A program made the translations under genes and the position numbers. Positions 1-5,337 of a DNA stretch of 5,770 bases are shown here, piece by piece (within the stretch, counting starts at the first letter, position 1; every line of letters starts with the position of its first letter). This stretch comes from Endomicrobium sp. (lineage in GTDB: Bacteria; Elusimicrobiota; Endomicrobiia; Endomicrobiales; Endomicrobiaceae), in the NCBI GenBank assembly GCA_031264895.1, contig JAISDI010000148.1:1-5770 (forward strand). The letters are read 5' to 3'. The notes beneath the pieces were generated by a model, which was given only the letters and a program-made list of their open reading frames with translations, did not search any database and was not told the origin of the DNA.

Positions 1-124
1 CGCGCCTAGCATTTGGACTTGTTTTGACCAAACGCATGCGCGTACTTTGTGTGAACCCGCCCTAATAATTTGCCCGAGTTTTGAGGCATATTATTTATAA
101 TTTTTTTATGGCCTTATAACTATA
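1..124 (+). promoter_or_regulatory. Non-coding leader upstream of the operon, weak promoter candidate
   Basis: No gene is supported here. A perfect TATAAT lies at 96-101, but the best -35-like hexamer (TTGCCC, 70-75) is 20 bases upstream and TTGAGG (81-86) only 9, so promoter spacing is poor. A small palindrome ATTAT-TT-ATAAT (90-101) overlaps the -10 candidate. I looked for a Fur-type GATAAT array, expected for an iron gene, and did not find a convincing one. A short open stretch from base 3 to a TAA at 63-65 could be the last 20 codons of an upstream gene, but it has no recognisable sequence. The promoter may therefore lie further upstream, before Ftr1/P19-like genes. Confidence 0.2.
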
Positions 125-1381
125 ATGATTAAACCTTTTATATACATCATACAGATTCTTTTATCATCGGCATTGTTTGCCGCGCTGGTATATGCCATTG
201 TCTGCGCCGCGCAAAATTTAAAGTTTATACGTAAAAAATATTATATGTACGGCTGTTTTGCGGGCGTGGTGCTTGCTTTTATATTTGCGATGATACAACG
301 CAATACGGCGGGACTTAACAGAGAATATTTCAATATCGCCGTTTTGAGCGTAAACATTTTAAGCGCAGTTTGTTTCATCGCGTTTTTGTGGAATTTTTTA
401 AAAAAGAAAGCTCCGAAATTTTATAAAGCGGCATACAATTTTTCTTACGCGGTTTTAACGGCTTCGCTGTTTTTATACGTTTTTCCCGACGTTTTTTTAT
501 ATCCTTTCAATTTCGTTATGGCCGGTGAAAGCGTCGTAAGCACGGATTTTCTTTTTAAACTTGCAGGATACGCCGGCGGCGGTCTTATAGTTTTGTTAAC
601 GGCTTGGGCTTTGTTTAAAGCCTTTTTTGCCATGCCGTACAAACCGGCGCGCATTTTATTTACGGCTATTGCCGCGTTAACGATAGCGCAGCAGTCTGTC
701 TCTCTTTTTCAGCTTTTGCTTGCGCGCCGTATTATTACGGTTTCAAGATATATGTTCCATATTCTGCTTCCGGTTATAAATAATCAAATATTTTTTCTTT
801 ACGCCGTCTTGGCTATAACCGTCCCCATAGCTTTTTTTCTGTTTAAAAAAGGGTTGACGCTGAAAGAAGAATATTCAAACCCCGCGCAACTCAGAAAAAT
901 AAAAGTTAAAGCGCGCAGTTACAGACGCTGGAGCGCGATTTTGGCAGCCGGATGCGTTTTGTCTGTATTAAGCCTTACCGCTTTAAAATCTTACGACGAG
1001 CGCGCCGTCGAACTTTCTCCGGCCGAACCCATGACAATCAGCGGAGACATTATTTCTATCGCGATAGAAAATATAGACGACGGACATTTGCACCGTTTTG
1101 CATATTACGCTCAAGACGGCACGGAAGTGCGTTTTATAGTAATAAAGAAAAACGATATAGCTTACGGAGTAGGCCTTGATGCATGCGATATATGCGGCGA
1201 AACAGGATATTACGAACGCAACAACGAAGTTATATGTAAACTTTGCGACGTGGTAATGAATAAGTCTACGATAGGGTTTAAAGGCGGCTGTAATCCCGTG
1301 CCTCTTAGTTATACGCGGCGCGGATCAAATATGATAATACAAACGGCGGATTTGGAAAAAGAAAAAGGAAGGTTTAGATAA
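125..1381 (+). CDS. DUF2318 / FtrD-like Fe-S membrane protein
   Basis: A 418-residue inner-membrane protein of the DUF2318 family (FtrD of Brucella and Cj1660 of Campylobacter are relatives), which travels with Ftr1/P19 iron transporters and is thought to carry electrons for them. About eight hydrophobic segments are visible (near 5-29, 41-59, 70-92, 106-129, 144-168, 176-200, 212-240, 268-288), followed by a soluble domain of about 130 residues. That domain has the family signature: DGHLHRFAYY (319-328), then DACDICGETGYY (352-363), VICKLC (369-374) and GGCNP (387-391). The cysteines are C354, C357, C371, C374 and C389 (CX2C-X13-CX2C-X14-C), suited to a metal or Fe-S site. The ATG at 125 is the only sensible start, since an in-frame stop lies at 98-100, but no clear Shine-Dalgarno precedes it. 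Its TAA shares one base with the next ATG (TAATG), implying translational coupling. Family assignment is firm; the redox role is inferred. Confidence 0.9.
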   Translation: MIKPFIYIIQILLSSALFAALVYAIVCAAQNLKFIRKKYYMYGCFAGVVLAFIFAMIQRNTAGLNREYFNIAVLSVNILSAVCFIAFLWNFLKKKAPKFYKAAYNFSYAVLTASLFLYVFPDVFLYPFNFVMAGESVVSTDFLFKLAGYAGGGLIVLLTAWALFKAFFAMPYKPARILFTAIAALTIAQQSVSLFQLLLARRIITVSRYMFHILLPVINNQIFFLYAVLAITVPIAFFLFKKGLTLKEEYSNPAQLRKIKVKARSYRRWSAILAAGCVLSVLSLTALKSYDERAVELSPAEPMTISGDIISIAIENIDDGHLHRFAYYAQDGTEVRFIVIKKNDIAYGVGLDACDICGETGYYERNNEVICKLCDVVMNKSTIGFKGGCNPVPLSYTRRGSNMIIQTADLEKEKGRFR

Positions 1382-2661
1382 TGTTTTTTAGAATGGTTAA
1401 AGGCGCGCTTTTTCGCCAGAAAGGAAAAATGCTGATGATAGCTTTCACCGTGGCTCTCGGCGTTTCTCTTGCTGTGGCCATGCTTAACGTAATGTTTGAC
1501 GCCGGCGACAAAGTCAACAGAGAACTTAAAACTTACGGGGCAAACATAAACGTTATTCCAAAAGGCGCTTCGCTTTTAAACGATATTTACGGGCTGGGCG
1601 AAGGCGCGGGTATTTCCGACAAATATCTTAACGAATCAGAACTCGGAAACATAAAGACGATTTTTTGGGCGTTTAATATAGTCGATTTCACTCCTTATCT
1701 TGAAATGTCCGCAAAATTAAACGGCAAAACGCAAGTGAAAATTTCGGGAACATGGTTTCGGCATCATTTAGAACTTCCGACGGGCGAATCTCTTGATACC
1801 GGCATGATAGCGATGAAAAAATGGTGGAAAATACAGGGAGAGTGGCTTTCTGACGACGATGAAAATTATCTTATGATAGAAACAAACGCCGCCGCAAAAA
1901 ACAATATATCGCTTGGAGACAACGTTAAAATATTTTACGGCGCAAAAGCGTATGATTTTGTCGTCAAAGGAATTTTTGATTCAGGAAGCGACGAAGACGC
2001 GCAAGTTTATCTGCCTCTTAAAAAAGTTCAGGAAATAACCGGAAAAAAAGGTCTTGTAAGCCGCGCGGAAGTCAGCGCATTGACTACTCCGGACAATGAA
2101 CTTTCCAAAAGAGCGGCGCAAAACCCGAACAGCCTTTCCATAAAAGAGTGGGAAACTTGGTACTGCACGTCTTACGTGAGCGCCGTATGTTATCAGATAG
2201 ACGAAGTTATAACCGACAGCGTATCAAAACCAATAAGGCGGGTAGCGCAGTCCGAAGGCGCGATACTTGAAAAAACGGAACTGCTTATGCTTCTTATAAC
2301 AATATTAAGTCTTGCCGGAGCGGCTCTCGGAATTTCAAATCTTGTGACGGCAAGCGTTATGGAACGCAGCGCGGAAATAGGTTTGCTAAAAGCCGTAGGT
2401 GCATACGACATTCACATTTCGCTGCTTGTTATTACCGAAATAGTAATTGCCGGAATGATAGGCGCGTTTGCCGGCTATTTTGCAGGGATAGGTTTTGCGC
2501 AGATTATAGGACATTCGGTTTTCGGTTCTGCAATTAATATTAAACCTGCGGTCATACCGCTGGTAGTTTTTCTGGTATTCGCTGTAATCGCCGCAGGAAG
2601 CGTTCCAGCGGTAAGATTTCTGCTAGCCCTAAGACCCGCAGAAGTTCTGCACGGAAGGTGA
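1381..2661 (+). CDS. FtsX/MacB-type ABC transporter permease (first subunit, Cj1661-like)
   Basis: A 426-residue permease of the type VII (MacB/LolCDE/FtsX) ABC class. One transmembrane helix lies near 17-37, followed by a large extracytoplasmic domain (about 40-298, MacB_PCD-like), then three helices (about 301-323, 348-374, 389-412) forming the FtsX domain. AEIGLLKAVGA (331-341) is the cytoplasmic coupling-helix motif that contacts the ATPase. A distinctive block EWETWYCTSYVSAVCYQI (256-273) matches the permease subgroup encoded beside DUF2318 and P19/Ftr1 genes. Its C262 and C270 are the only cysteines in the protein. The start is well supported: GGAAGG at 1367-1372 lies 8 bases before the ATG, which overlaps the upstream stop by one base. 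Its partner should be the second permease, although a 324-bp non-coding insertion now separates them. Class VII transporters usually do not import through the membrane, so the substrate cannot be read from sequence; an iron-related role rests on neighbours. Confidence 0.9.
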   Translation: MFFRMVKGALFRQKGKMLMIAFTVALGVSLAVAMLNVMFDAGDKVNRELKTYGANINVIPKGASLLNDIYGLGEGAGISDKYLNESELGNIKTIFWAFNIVDFTPYLEMSAKLNGKTQVKISGTWFRHHLELPTGESLDTGMIAMKKWWKIQGEWLSDDDENYLMIETNAAAKNNISLGDNVKIFYGAKAYDFVVKGIFDSGSDEDAQVYLPLKKVQEITGKKGLVSRAEVSALTTPDNELSKRAAQNPNSLSIKEWETWYCTSYVSAVCYQIDEVITDSVSKPIRRVAQSEGAILEKTELLMLLITILSLAGAALGISNLVTASVMERSAEIGLLKAVGAYDIHISLLVITEIVIAGMIGAFAGYFAGIGFAQIIGHSVFGSAINIKPAVIPLVVFLVFAVIAAGSVPAVRFLLALRPAEVLHGR

Positions 2662-2671
2662 GGCATGCCGT

Positions 2672-2704
2672 TAATTAGTAGTTAGTAATGAGTAATTAGT
2701 AATT
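2672..2704 (+). repeat. Left 33-bp inverted repeat arm built from 7-bp units
   Basis: This is the perfect reverse complement of 2933-2965. It reads as degenerate heptamers ATTAGTA, GTTAGTA, ATGAGTA, ATTAGTA plus a partial ATT, so it is itself a short tandem repeat. It begins 10 bases after the stop codon of the first permease. Confidence 0.9.
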
Positions 2705-2731
2705 TAGGAGCGCTTACGCGCAATTTAAGAG

Positions 2732-2747
2732 GTTTGCTGTCGCAAAC
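2732..2747 (+). repeat. Small stem-loop GTTTGC-TGTC-GCAAAC
   Basis: A 6-bp perfect stem with a 4-base loop inside the inserted element. The right half belongs to GTCGCAAA (2739-2746), which recurs as a direct repeat at 2763-2770 next to the following hairpin. It has no T-tract, so it is not a terminator. Confidence 0.5.
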
Positions 2748-2758
2748 ATAGTCTTTGT

Positions 2759-2781
2759 AGTGGTCGCAAAATCAAACCACT
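2759..2781 (+). repeat. Stem-loop AGTGGT / ACCACT
   Basis: A 6-bp perfect stem (2759-2764 with 2776-2781) and an 11-base loop within the inserted element. This is modest evidence by itself, but it is one of several consecutive hairpins. Confidence 0.4.
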
Positions 2782-2793
2782 GTATTTGTACTC

Positions 2794-2816
2794 CCCCGTG
2801 TTAAGACCTCACGGGG
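2794..2816 (+). repeat. GC-rich stem-loop CCCCGTG / CACGGGG
   Basis: A 7-bp perfect GC-rich stem (2794-2800 with 2810-2816) around a 9-base loop, in the middle of the inserted element. The bases after it (TAGGCTTC) are not a T-run, so it is a structural or repeat hairpin rather than an intrinsic terminator. Confidence 0.55.
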
Positions 2817-2860
2817 TAGGCTTCAAAAGAATTACATCATTTCCGAGAACTTAGGGTATG

Positions 2861-2925
2861 ACGACAAAAATGATTCCACTCGTTTGTCATTCCCGAAAGT
2901 TTTTATCGGGAATCCATTTTGTCGT
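2861..2925 (+). repeat. Nested palindromic repeat with ATTCCCGA / TCGGGAAT core
   Basis: The inner hairpin pairs ATTCCCGA (2889-2896) with TCGGGAAT (2906-2913) around a 9-base loop. An outer 9-bp stem pairs ACGACAAAA (2861-2869) with TTTTGTCGT (2917-2925). A second ATTCC at 2873-2877 could compete for GGAAT at 2909-2913. The ATTCCC...GGGAAT core resembles the dispersed palindromes known in several bacteria (for example neisserial dRS3, ATTCCC-N8-GGGAAT), though with a longer centre here. It is probably a genome-wide repeat unit captured in or forming part of the larger element. Confidence 0.6.
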
Positions 2926-2932
2926 TGTCGTT

Positions 2933-2965
2933 AATTACTAATTACTCATTACTAACTACTAATTA
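2933..2965 (-). repeat. Right 33-bp inverted repeat arm
   Basis: A perfect reverse complement of 2672-2704, with 228 bases between the arms. It ends only 20 bases before the start codon of the second permease and 10 bases before its ribosome binding site, so any hairpin formed by the two arms in mRNA would lie directly against the translation start. Confidence 0.9.
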
Positions 2966-2985
2966 TTTGTGCGCTAAGGTAAAAA

Positions 2986-4122
2986 ATGAAAAAATATACT
3001 TTTTATTTAAAAATGATTACAAGTTCGCTGTTTCGCCGCCGTTCAAGAATGTTTACGGCATTGCTTGCGGTTGCGCTTGGCGCAGCCGTGCTTTCTGGGC
3101 TTGTTACGATATATTACGACATACCGCGTCAAATGGGGCAGGAGTTCCGCTCTTACGGCGCAAATATCGTGTTTATAGCTTCAGGCGAAAAATCTTACTT
3201 TTACGATGACGACTTGAAAAAAGCCGTTTCATATCTGCCTGCAAAAGACATAGTAGGTATTACGCCTTACCGCTATAAAACAATAAAAATAAACGAGCAG
3301 CCTTTTATGGCTGCCGGTACTGATTTGGAGCAGGCGCAAAAAACAAGCCCTTATTGGTACGTTTCCGGTAAATGGCCGCAAAAAGACGGAGAAGCGCTTA
3401 TCGGACAGGAAGTGGCGGACTTGATACGACTTAAAACCGGAAGCGTTTTTTCCGTAGTCGGAACGGGCGCGGACAACAAACCGTTTAAACGGGATTTTAC
3501 CGTATCTGCCGTAGTGCAGACAGGCGGCAGCGAAGAGGCTTTTATTTTTATGTCTCTAAAAGATTTTGAAAATATGGCCGGAGGGCAAAACGCTTTAGAT
3601 ATTGCCGAATGCAGCGTTTCAGTTTCGTCGGAAAGGCTTGGCATAATAATAAAATCTGTAAATGAAAACGCGCAAGGGATAACGGCGCGTCCTGTAAAAC
3701 GCATAAGCGAGTCTGAAGGCGCGGTGCTTACAAAACTTCAGGCGCTTATTTATCTTGTTACGGCGATAATTTTGATTTTGACGATGATATGCGTTGCCAC
3801 GACTATGATGGCCGTGGTCGCGGAACGGCGCAAAGAAATCGGCCTCAAAAAAGCGCTCGGCGCGACAAACAGAATGATAGCCGCTGAGTTTTTGGGTGAA
3901 GACGTATTTTTAGGAGTTTTCGGAGGACTTCTCGGCGCGGTTGCAGGCTTTATCTTAGCCCAAGCGGTAAGCGTAAACGTGTTTGCGCGCTCTATAACGT
4001 TTCAGCCGCTGCTTATACCCGTAACAATAGCGGCTTCAATAATAATAACAGCCGCAGCTTGTTTTATACCGGTAAGAAGCGCCGCCGAAGTTGACCCCGC
4101 CGTCGTTCTCAGGGGCGAATAG
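2986..4122 (+). CDS. FtsX/MacB-type ABC transporter permease (second subunit, Cj1662-like)
   Basis: A 378-residue permease, paralogous to the first one and presumably its heterodimer partner. One N-terminal helix (about 22-44) follows a basic stretch FRRRSR. A MacB_PCD-like extracytoplasmic domain spans roughly 45-250, shorter than in the partner. Three C-terminal helices (about 253-276, 305-330, 341-362) form the FtsX domain. ERRKEIGLKKALGAT (280-294) is the coupling-helix motif that docks on the ATPase. The cysteine pair and EWETWYC block of the first permease are missing, so the two subunits are not interchangeable. The start is supported by AAGG (2976-2979) 6 bases upstream of ATG. The gene follows directly on the right arm of the inverted-repeat element and is followed by a terminator. 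Family assignment is firm; substrate unknown, iron-linked by context. Confidence 0.9.
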   Translation: MKKYTFYLKMITSSLFRRRSRMFTALLAVALGAAVLSGLVTIYYDIPRQMGQEFRSYGANIVFIASGEKSYFYDDDLKKAVSYLPAKDIVGITPYRYKTIKINEQPFMAAGTDLEQAQKTSPYWYVSGKWPQKDGEALIGQEVADLIRLKTGSVFSVVGTGADNKPFKRDFTVSAVVQTGGSEEAFIFMSLKDFENMAGGQNALDIAECSVSVSSERLGIIIKSVNENAQGITARPVKRISESEGAVLTKLQALIYLVTAIILILTMICVATTMMAVVAERRKEIGLKKALGATNRMIAAEFLGEDVFLGVFGGLLGAVAGFILAQAVSVNVFARSITFQPLLIPVTIAASIIITAAACFIPVRSAAEVDPAVVLRGE

Positions 4123-4123
4123 G

Positions 4124-4146
4124 AGGGGACATTGTCCCCTTTTTTT
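4124..4146 (+). terminator. Intrinsic terminator after the second permease
   Basis: AGGGGAC-ATT-GTCCCCT forms a perfect 7-bp stem (4124-4130 with 4134-4140) with a 3-base loop, followed by a run of T through 4146. It starts two bases into the region after the first base of the TAG stop (4120-4122). There is no T-run on the opposite strand, so it acts only on + strand transcripts. It sits inside the gene cluster, before the ATPase that the permeases need, so read-through or a separate downstream promoter is expected. Confidence 0.85.
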
Positions 4147-4198
4147 AGGACGAGTTTTTTGCGCGTCTAAATGGGAATGTAAATGACAGCTGTACAAT

Positions 4199-4204
4199 AA
4201 GGAG
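4199..4204 (+). promoter_or_regulatory. Shine-Dalgarno AAGGAG deciding the ATPase start
   Basis: AAGGAG lies only 3 bases before ATG 4208 but 9 bases before ATG 4214. The latter spacing is normal for initiation, so 4214 is preferred. The region 4147-4198 shows no good promoter: TACAAT at 4193-4198 lacks a -35 partner and would put the transcription start on the SD itself. An 8-bp palindrome ACAGCTGT lies at 4186-4193. Confidence 0.7.
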
Positions 4205-4213
4205 AAAATGGCA

Positions 4214-4900
4214 ATGAATCTGCTTGAACTTAAAAACGTTTCAAAAATATACGGCGAAGTAAAAGCGCTGCAAAATATAGAGTTGTCCGTAGCTCAGGGC
4301 GAATGGCTTGCGATTATGGGGCCTTCAGGCTCGGGCAAAACCACGATGATGAACATTATAGGCTGTATGGACAAACCGACGCATGGCCGCGTTATTTTGG
4401 ACGGTACGGACATTTCAAAAGAAAACGCCAAAGCGCTTACTTCCGTAAGACGCGATAAAATAGGCCTCATTTTCCAGCAGTTTCATCTTATAAACTATCT
4501 TACCGCTTTAGAAAACGTTATGGCCGCCCAGTATTATCACAGTATGCAGGACGAAAAAGAAGCGCTTGAAGCTTTGGCGCGCGTAGGGCTTGCAAGAAGA
4601 GCAAAACATTTGCCGAGCCAGCTTTCCGGCGGCGAACAGCAAAGAGTATGTATAGCGCGCGCTCTTATAAACTATCCAATGCTGATACTTGCAGACGAAC
4701 CAACGGGAAATTTAGATGAAACAAATGAAAAAATAGTGCTTGATATTTTCAAAGCTCTCCACAAAGAAGGCAGTACAATAGTCGTAGTAACGCACGACCC
4801 GGAAGTTGCCGAAAATACCCAAAGAACCGTTATACTCGAACACGGAAAAATTGCAAAAATAAACGTAAACAAAAAAATAAACGGAGGAAATAAAATATGA
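4214..4900 (+). CDS. ABC transporter ATP-binding protein (MacB/LolD family)
   Basis: A complete 228-residue ATPase that should power the two FtsX-type permeases from the cytoplasm. Numbered from ATG 4214, it has Walker A GPSGSGKTT (36-44), Q-loop glutamine in IFQQF (Q88), signature LSGGEQQR (137-144), Walker B LILADEPTG (157-165) with catalytic E162, D-loop NLD (166-168) and switch histidine H194 in VVTHD. All catalytic residues are intact. The DEPTGNLD wording and short length are typical of the LolD/MacB/FtsE class that pairs with FtsX-fold permeases. An upstream ATG at 4208 would add Met-Ala but is too close to the SD. The C-terminus is a lysine- and asparagine-rich tail ending GGNKI. Its TGA overlaps the next ATG (ATGA, 4897-4900). 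It is separated from the permeases by an intrinsic terminator, so its expression may differ from theirs. Confidence 0.93.
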   Translation: MNLLELKNVSKIYGEVKALQNIELSVAQGEWLAIMGPSGSGKTTMMNIIGCMDKPTHGRVILDGTDISKENAKALTSVRRDKIGLIFQQFHLINYLTALENVMAAQYYHSMQDEKEALEALARVGLARRAKHLPSQLSGGEQQRVCIARALINYPMLILADEPTGNLDETNEKIVLDIFKALHKEGSTIVVVTHDPEVAENTQRTVILEHGKIAKINVNKKINGGNKI

Positions 4901-5337
4901 TAAAAAAACGCGCAGGCTTATACGCTCTTGCAGTATTGTTTTTTTTATCCGTATCAAAAACCGTTTTCGGCGCTTCCGCCTACAACTATGCCGACGGCGC
5001 TTATAAAGGTTTAAGCGGGAAAGACGACAGAGGCGCTTACGGAGAAGTTTTAATCACTTTTAATAACGGCAAAATTGCAGACTGTAACTTTGCGACATAT
5101 CAAAAAGACGGGAAAATAAAAGACGAAGATTACGGTAAAGTAAACGGAGAAATATCTAACCGCGATTATTACGATAAAGCGCAGCTTGCCGTAGACGCGA
5201 TGGAAAGCTATGCGCGTCAGCTTGTGGAAGTGCAAAAATTATCTAAAGTAGACGTCATAGCCGGCGCGACGGTGGCTCATGAACAGTTTTTAGACGCCGT
5301 AGAAGACGCTTTCAGACAGGCAAAAAAAGCAAAATGA
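4897..5337 (+). CDS. Exported FMN-binding domain protein, probable covalent FMN carrier
   Basis: A 146-residue small flavoprotein with a Sec-type signal peptide: basic MIKKR, hydrophobic core about 6-19, and likely cleavage after VFG (25) or ASA (28). The mature part is essentially one FMN_bind domain (PF04205 type), starting DGAYKGLSG (33-41) and continuing GEVLITFNNGKI (49-60). Near the C-terminus D119-V-I-A-G-A-T125 matches the ApbE flavinylation motif Dxx(S/T)GA(T/S), with Ala where Ser or Thr is usual; T125 is the predicted FMN attachment residue. There is no lipobox, so it is likely soluble in the periplasm or cleaved and loosely associated. GGAGG (4883-4887) lies 9 bases before the ATG. 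The start overlaps the ATPase stop, and the stop overlaps the start of apbE, which encodes the enzyme expected to modify it. A role as electron carrier for the iron system is inferred from context. Confidence 0.88.
   Translation: MIKKRAGLYALAVLFFLSVSKTVFGASAYNYADGAYKGLSGKDDRGAYGEVLITFNNGKIADCNFATYQKDGKIKDEDYGKVNGEISNRDYYDKAQLAVDAMESYARQLVEVQKLSKVDVIAGATVAHEQFLDAVEDAFRQAKKAK

Larger units (their letters stand above)
2672..2965. mobile_element. MITE-like non-coding element with 33-bp terminal inverted repeats
   Basis: This 294-bp block fills most of the 324-bp gap between two permease genes that normally sit close together. Its ends are perfect 33-bp inverted repeats (2672-2704 and 2933-2965). 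Between them I see no supported coding sequence but several stem-loops (2732-2747, 2759-2781, 2794-2816, 2861-2925). Terminal repeats, small size, no transposase and an intra-operon position fit a miniature inverted-repeat element. I find no clean target-site duplication: the flanks read ATGCCGT on the left and TTTGTGC on the right. The 9-mer CGTTAATTA occurs at 2669-2677 and again at 2929-2937, but this may only reflect the self-complementary TTAATTAA core. Alternatives are an invertible segment or a pile-up of independent repeats. Confidence 0.55.

Noticed and set aside
61..101. Possible Fur box in the AT-rich leader
   Set aside because: Only scattered matches to the GATAATGATAATCATTATC consensus; the short ATTAT/ATAAT palindrome is expected by chance in such AT-rich sequence.
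952..1179. 75-codon + strand reading frame inside the DUF2318 gene
   Set aside because: Arginine-rich out-of-frame shadow of a conserved coding region.
2794..2816. GC-rich hairpin as an intrinsic terminator after permease 1
   Set aside because: No T-run follows the stem on either strand.
2662..2985. CRISPR-like repeat array in the permease gap
   Set aside because: The 33-bp repeats occur only twice and in opposite orientation, and the other hairpins are unrelated to each other.
2919..3209. 96-codon + strand reading frame covering the right repeat arm and the start of permease 2
   Set aside because: It is in another frame over a well-supported gene, begins in repeat sequence and has no ribosome binding site or recognisable domain.
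3351..3704. 117-codon minus-strand reading frame opposite permease 2
   Set aside because: Antisense shadow; no start signal and no family resemblance.
4193..4198. TACAAT as a -10 element for the ATPase gene
   Set aside because: No -35 at suitable spacing, and transcription would begin on or after the Shine-Dalgarno sequence.
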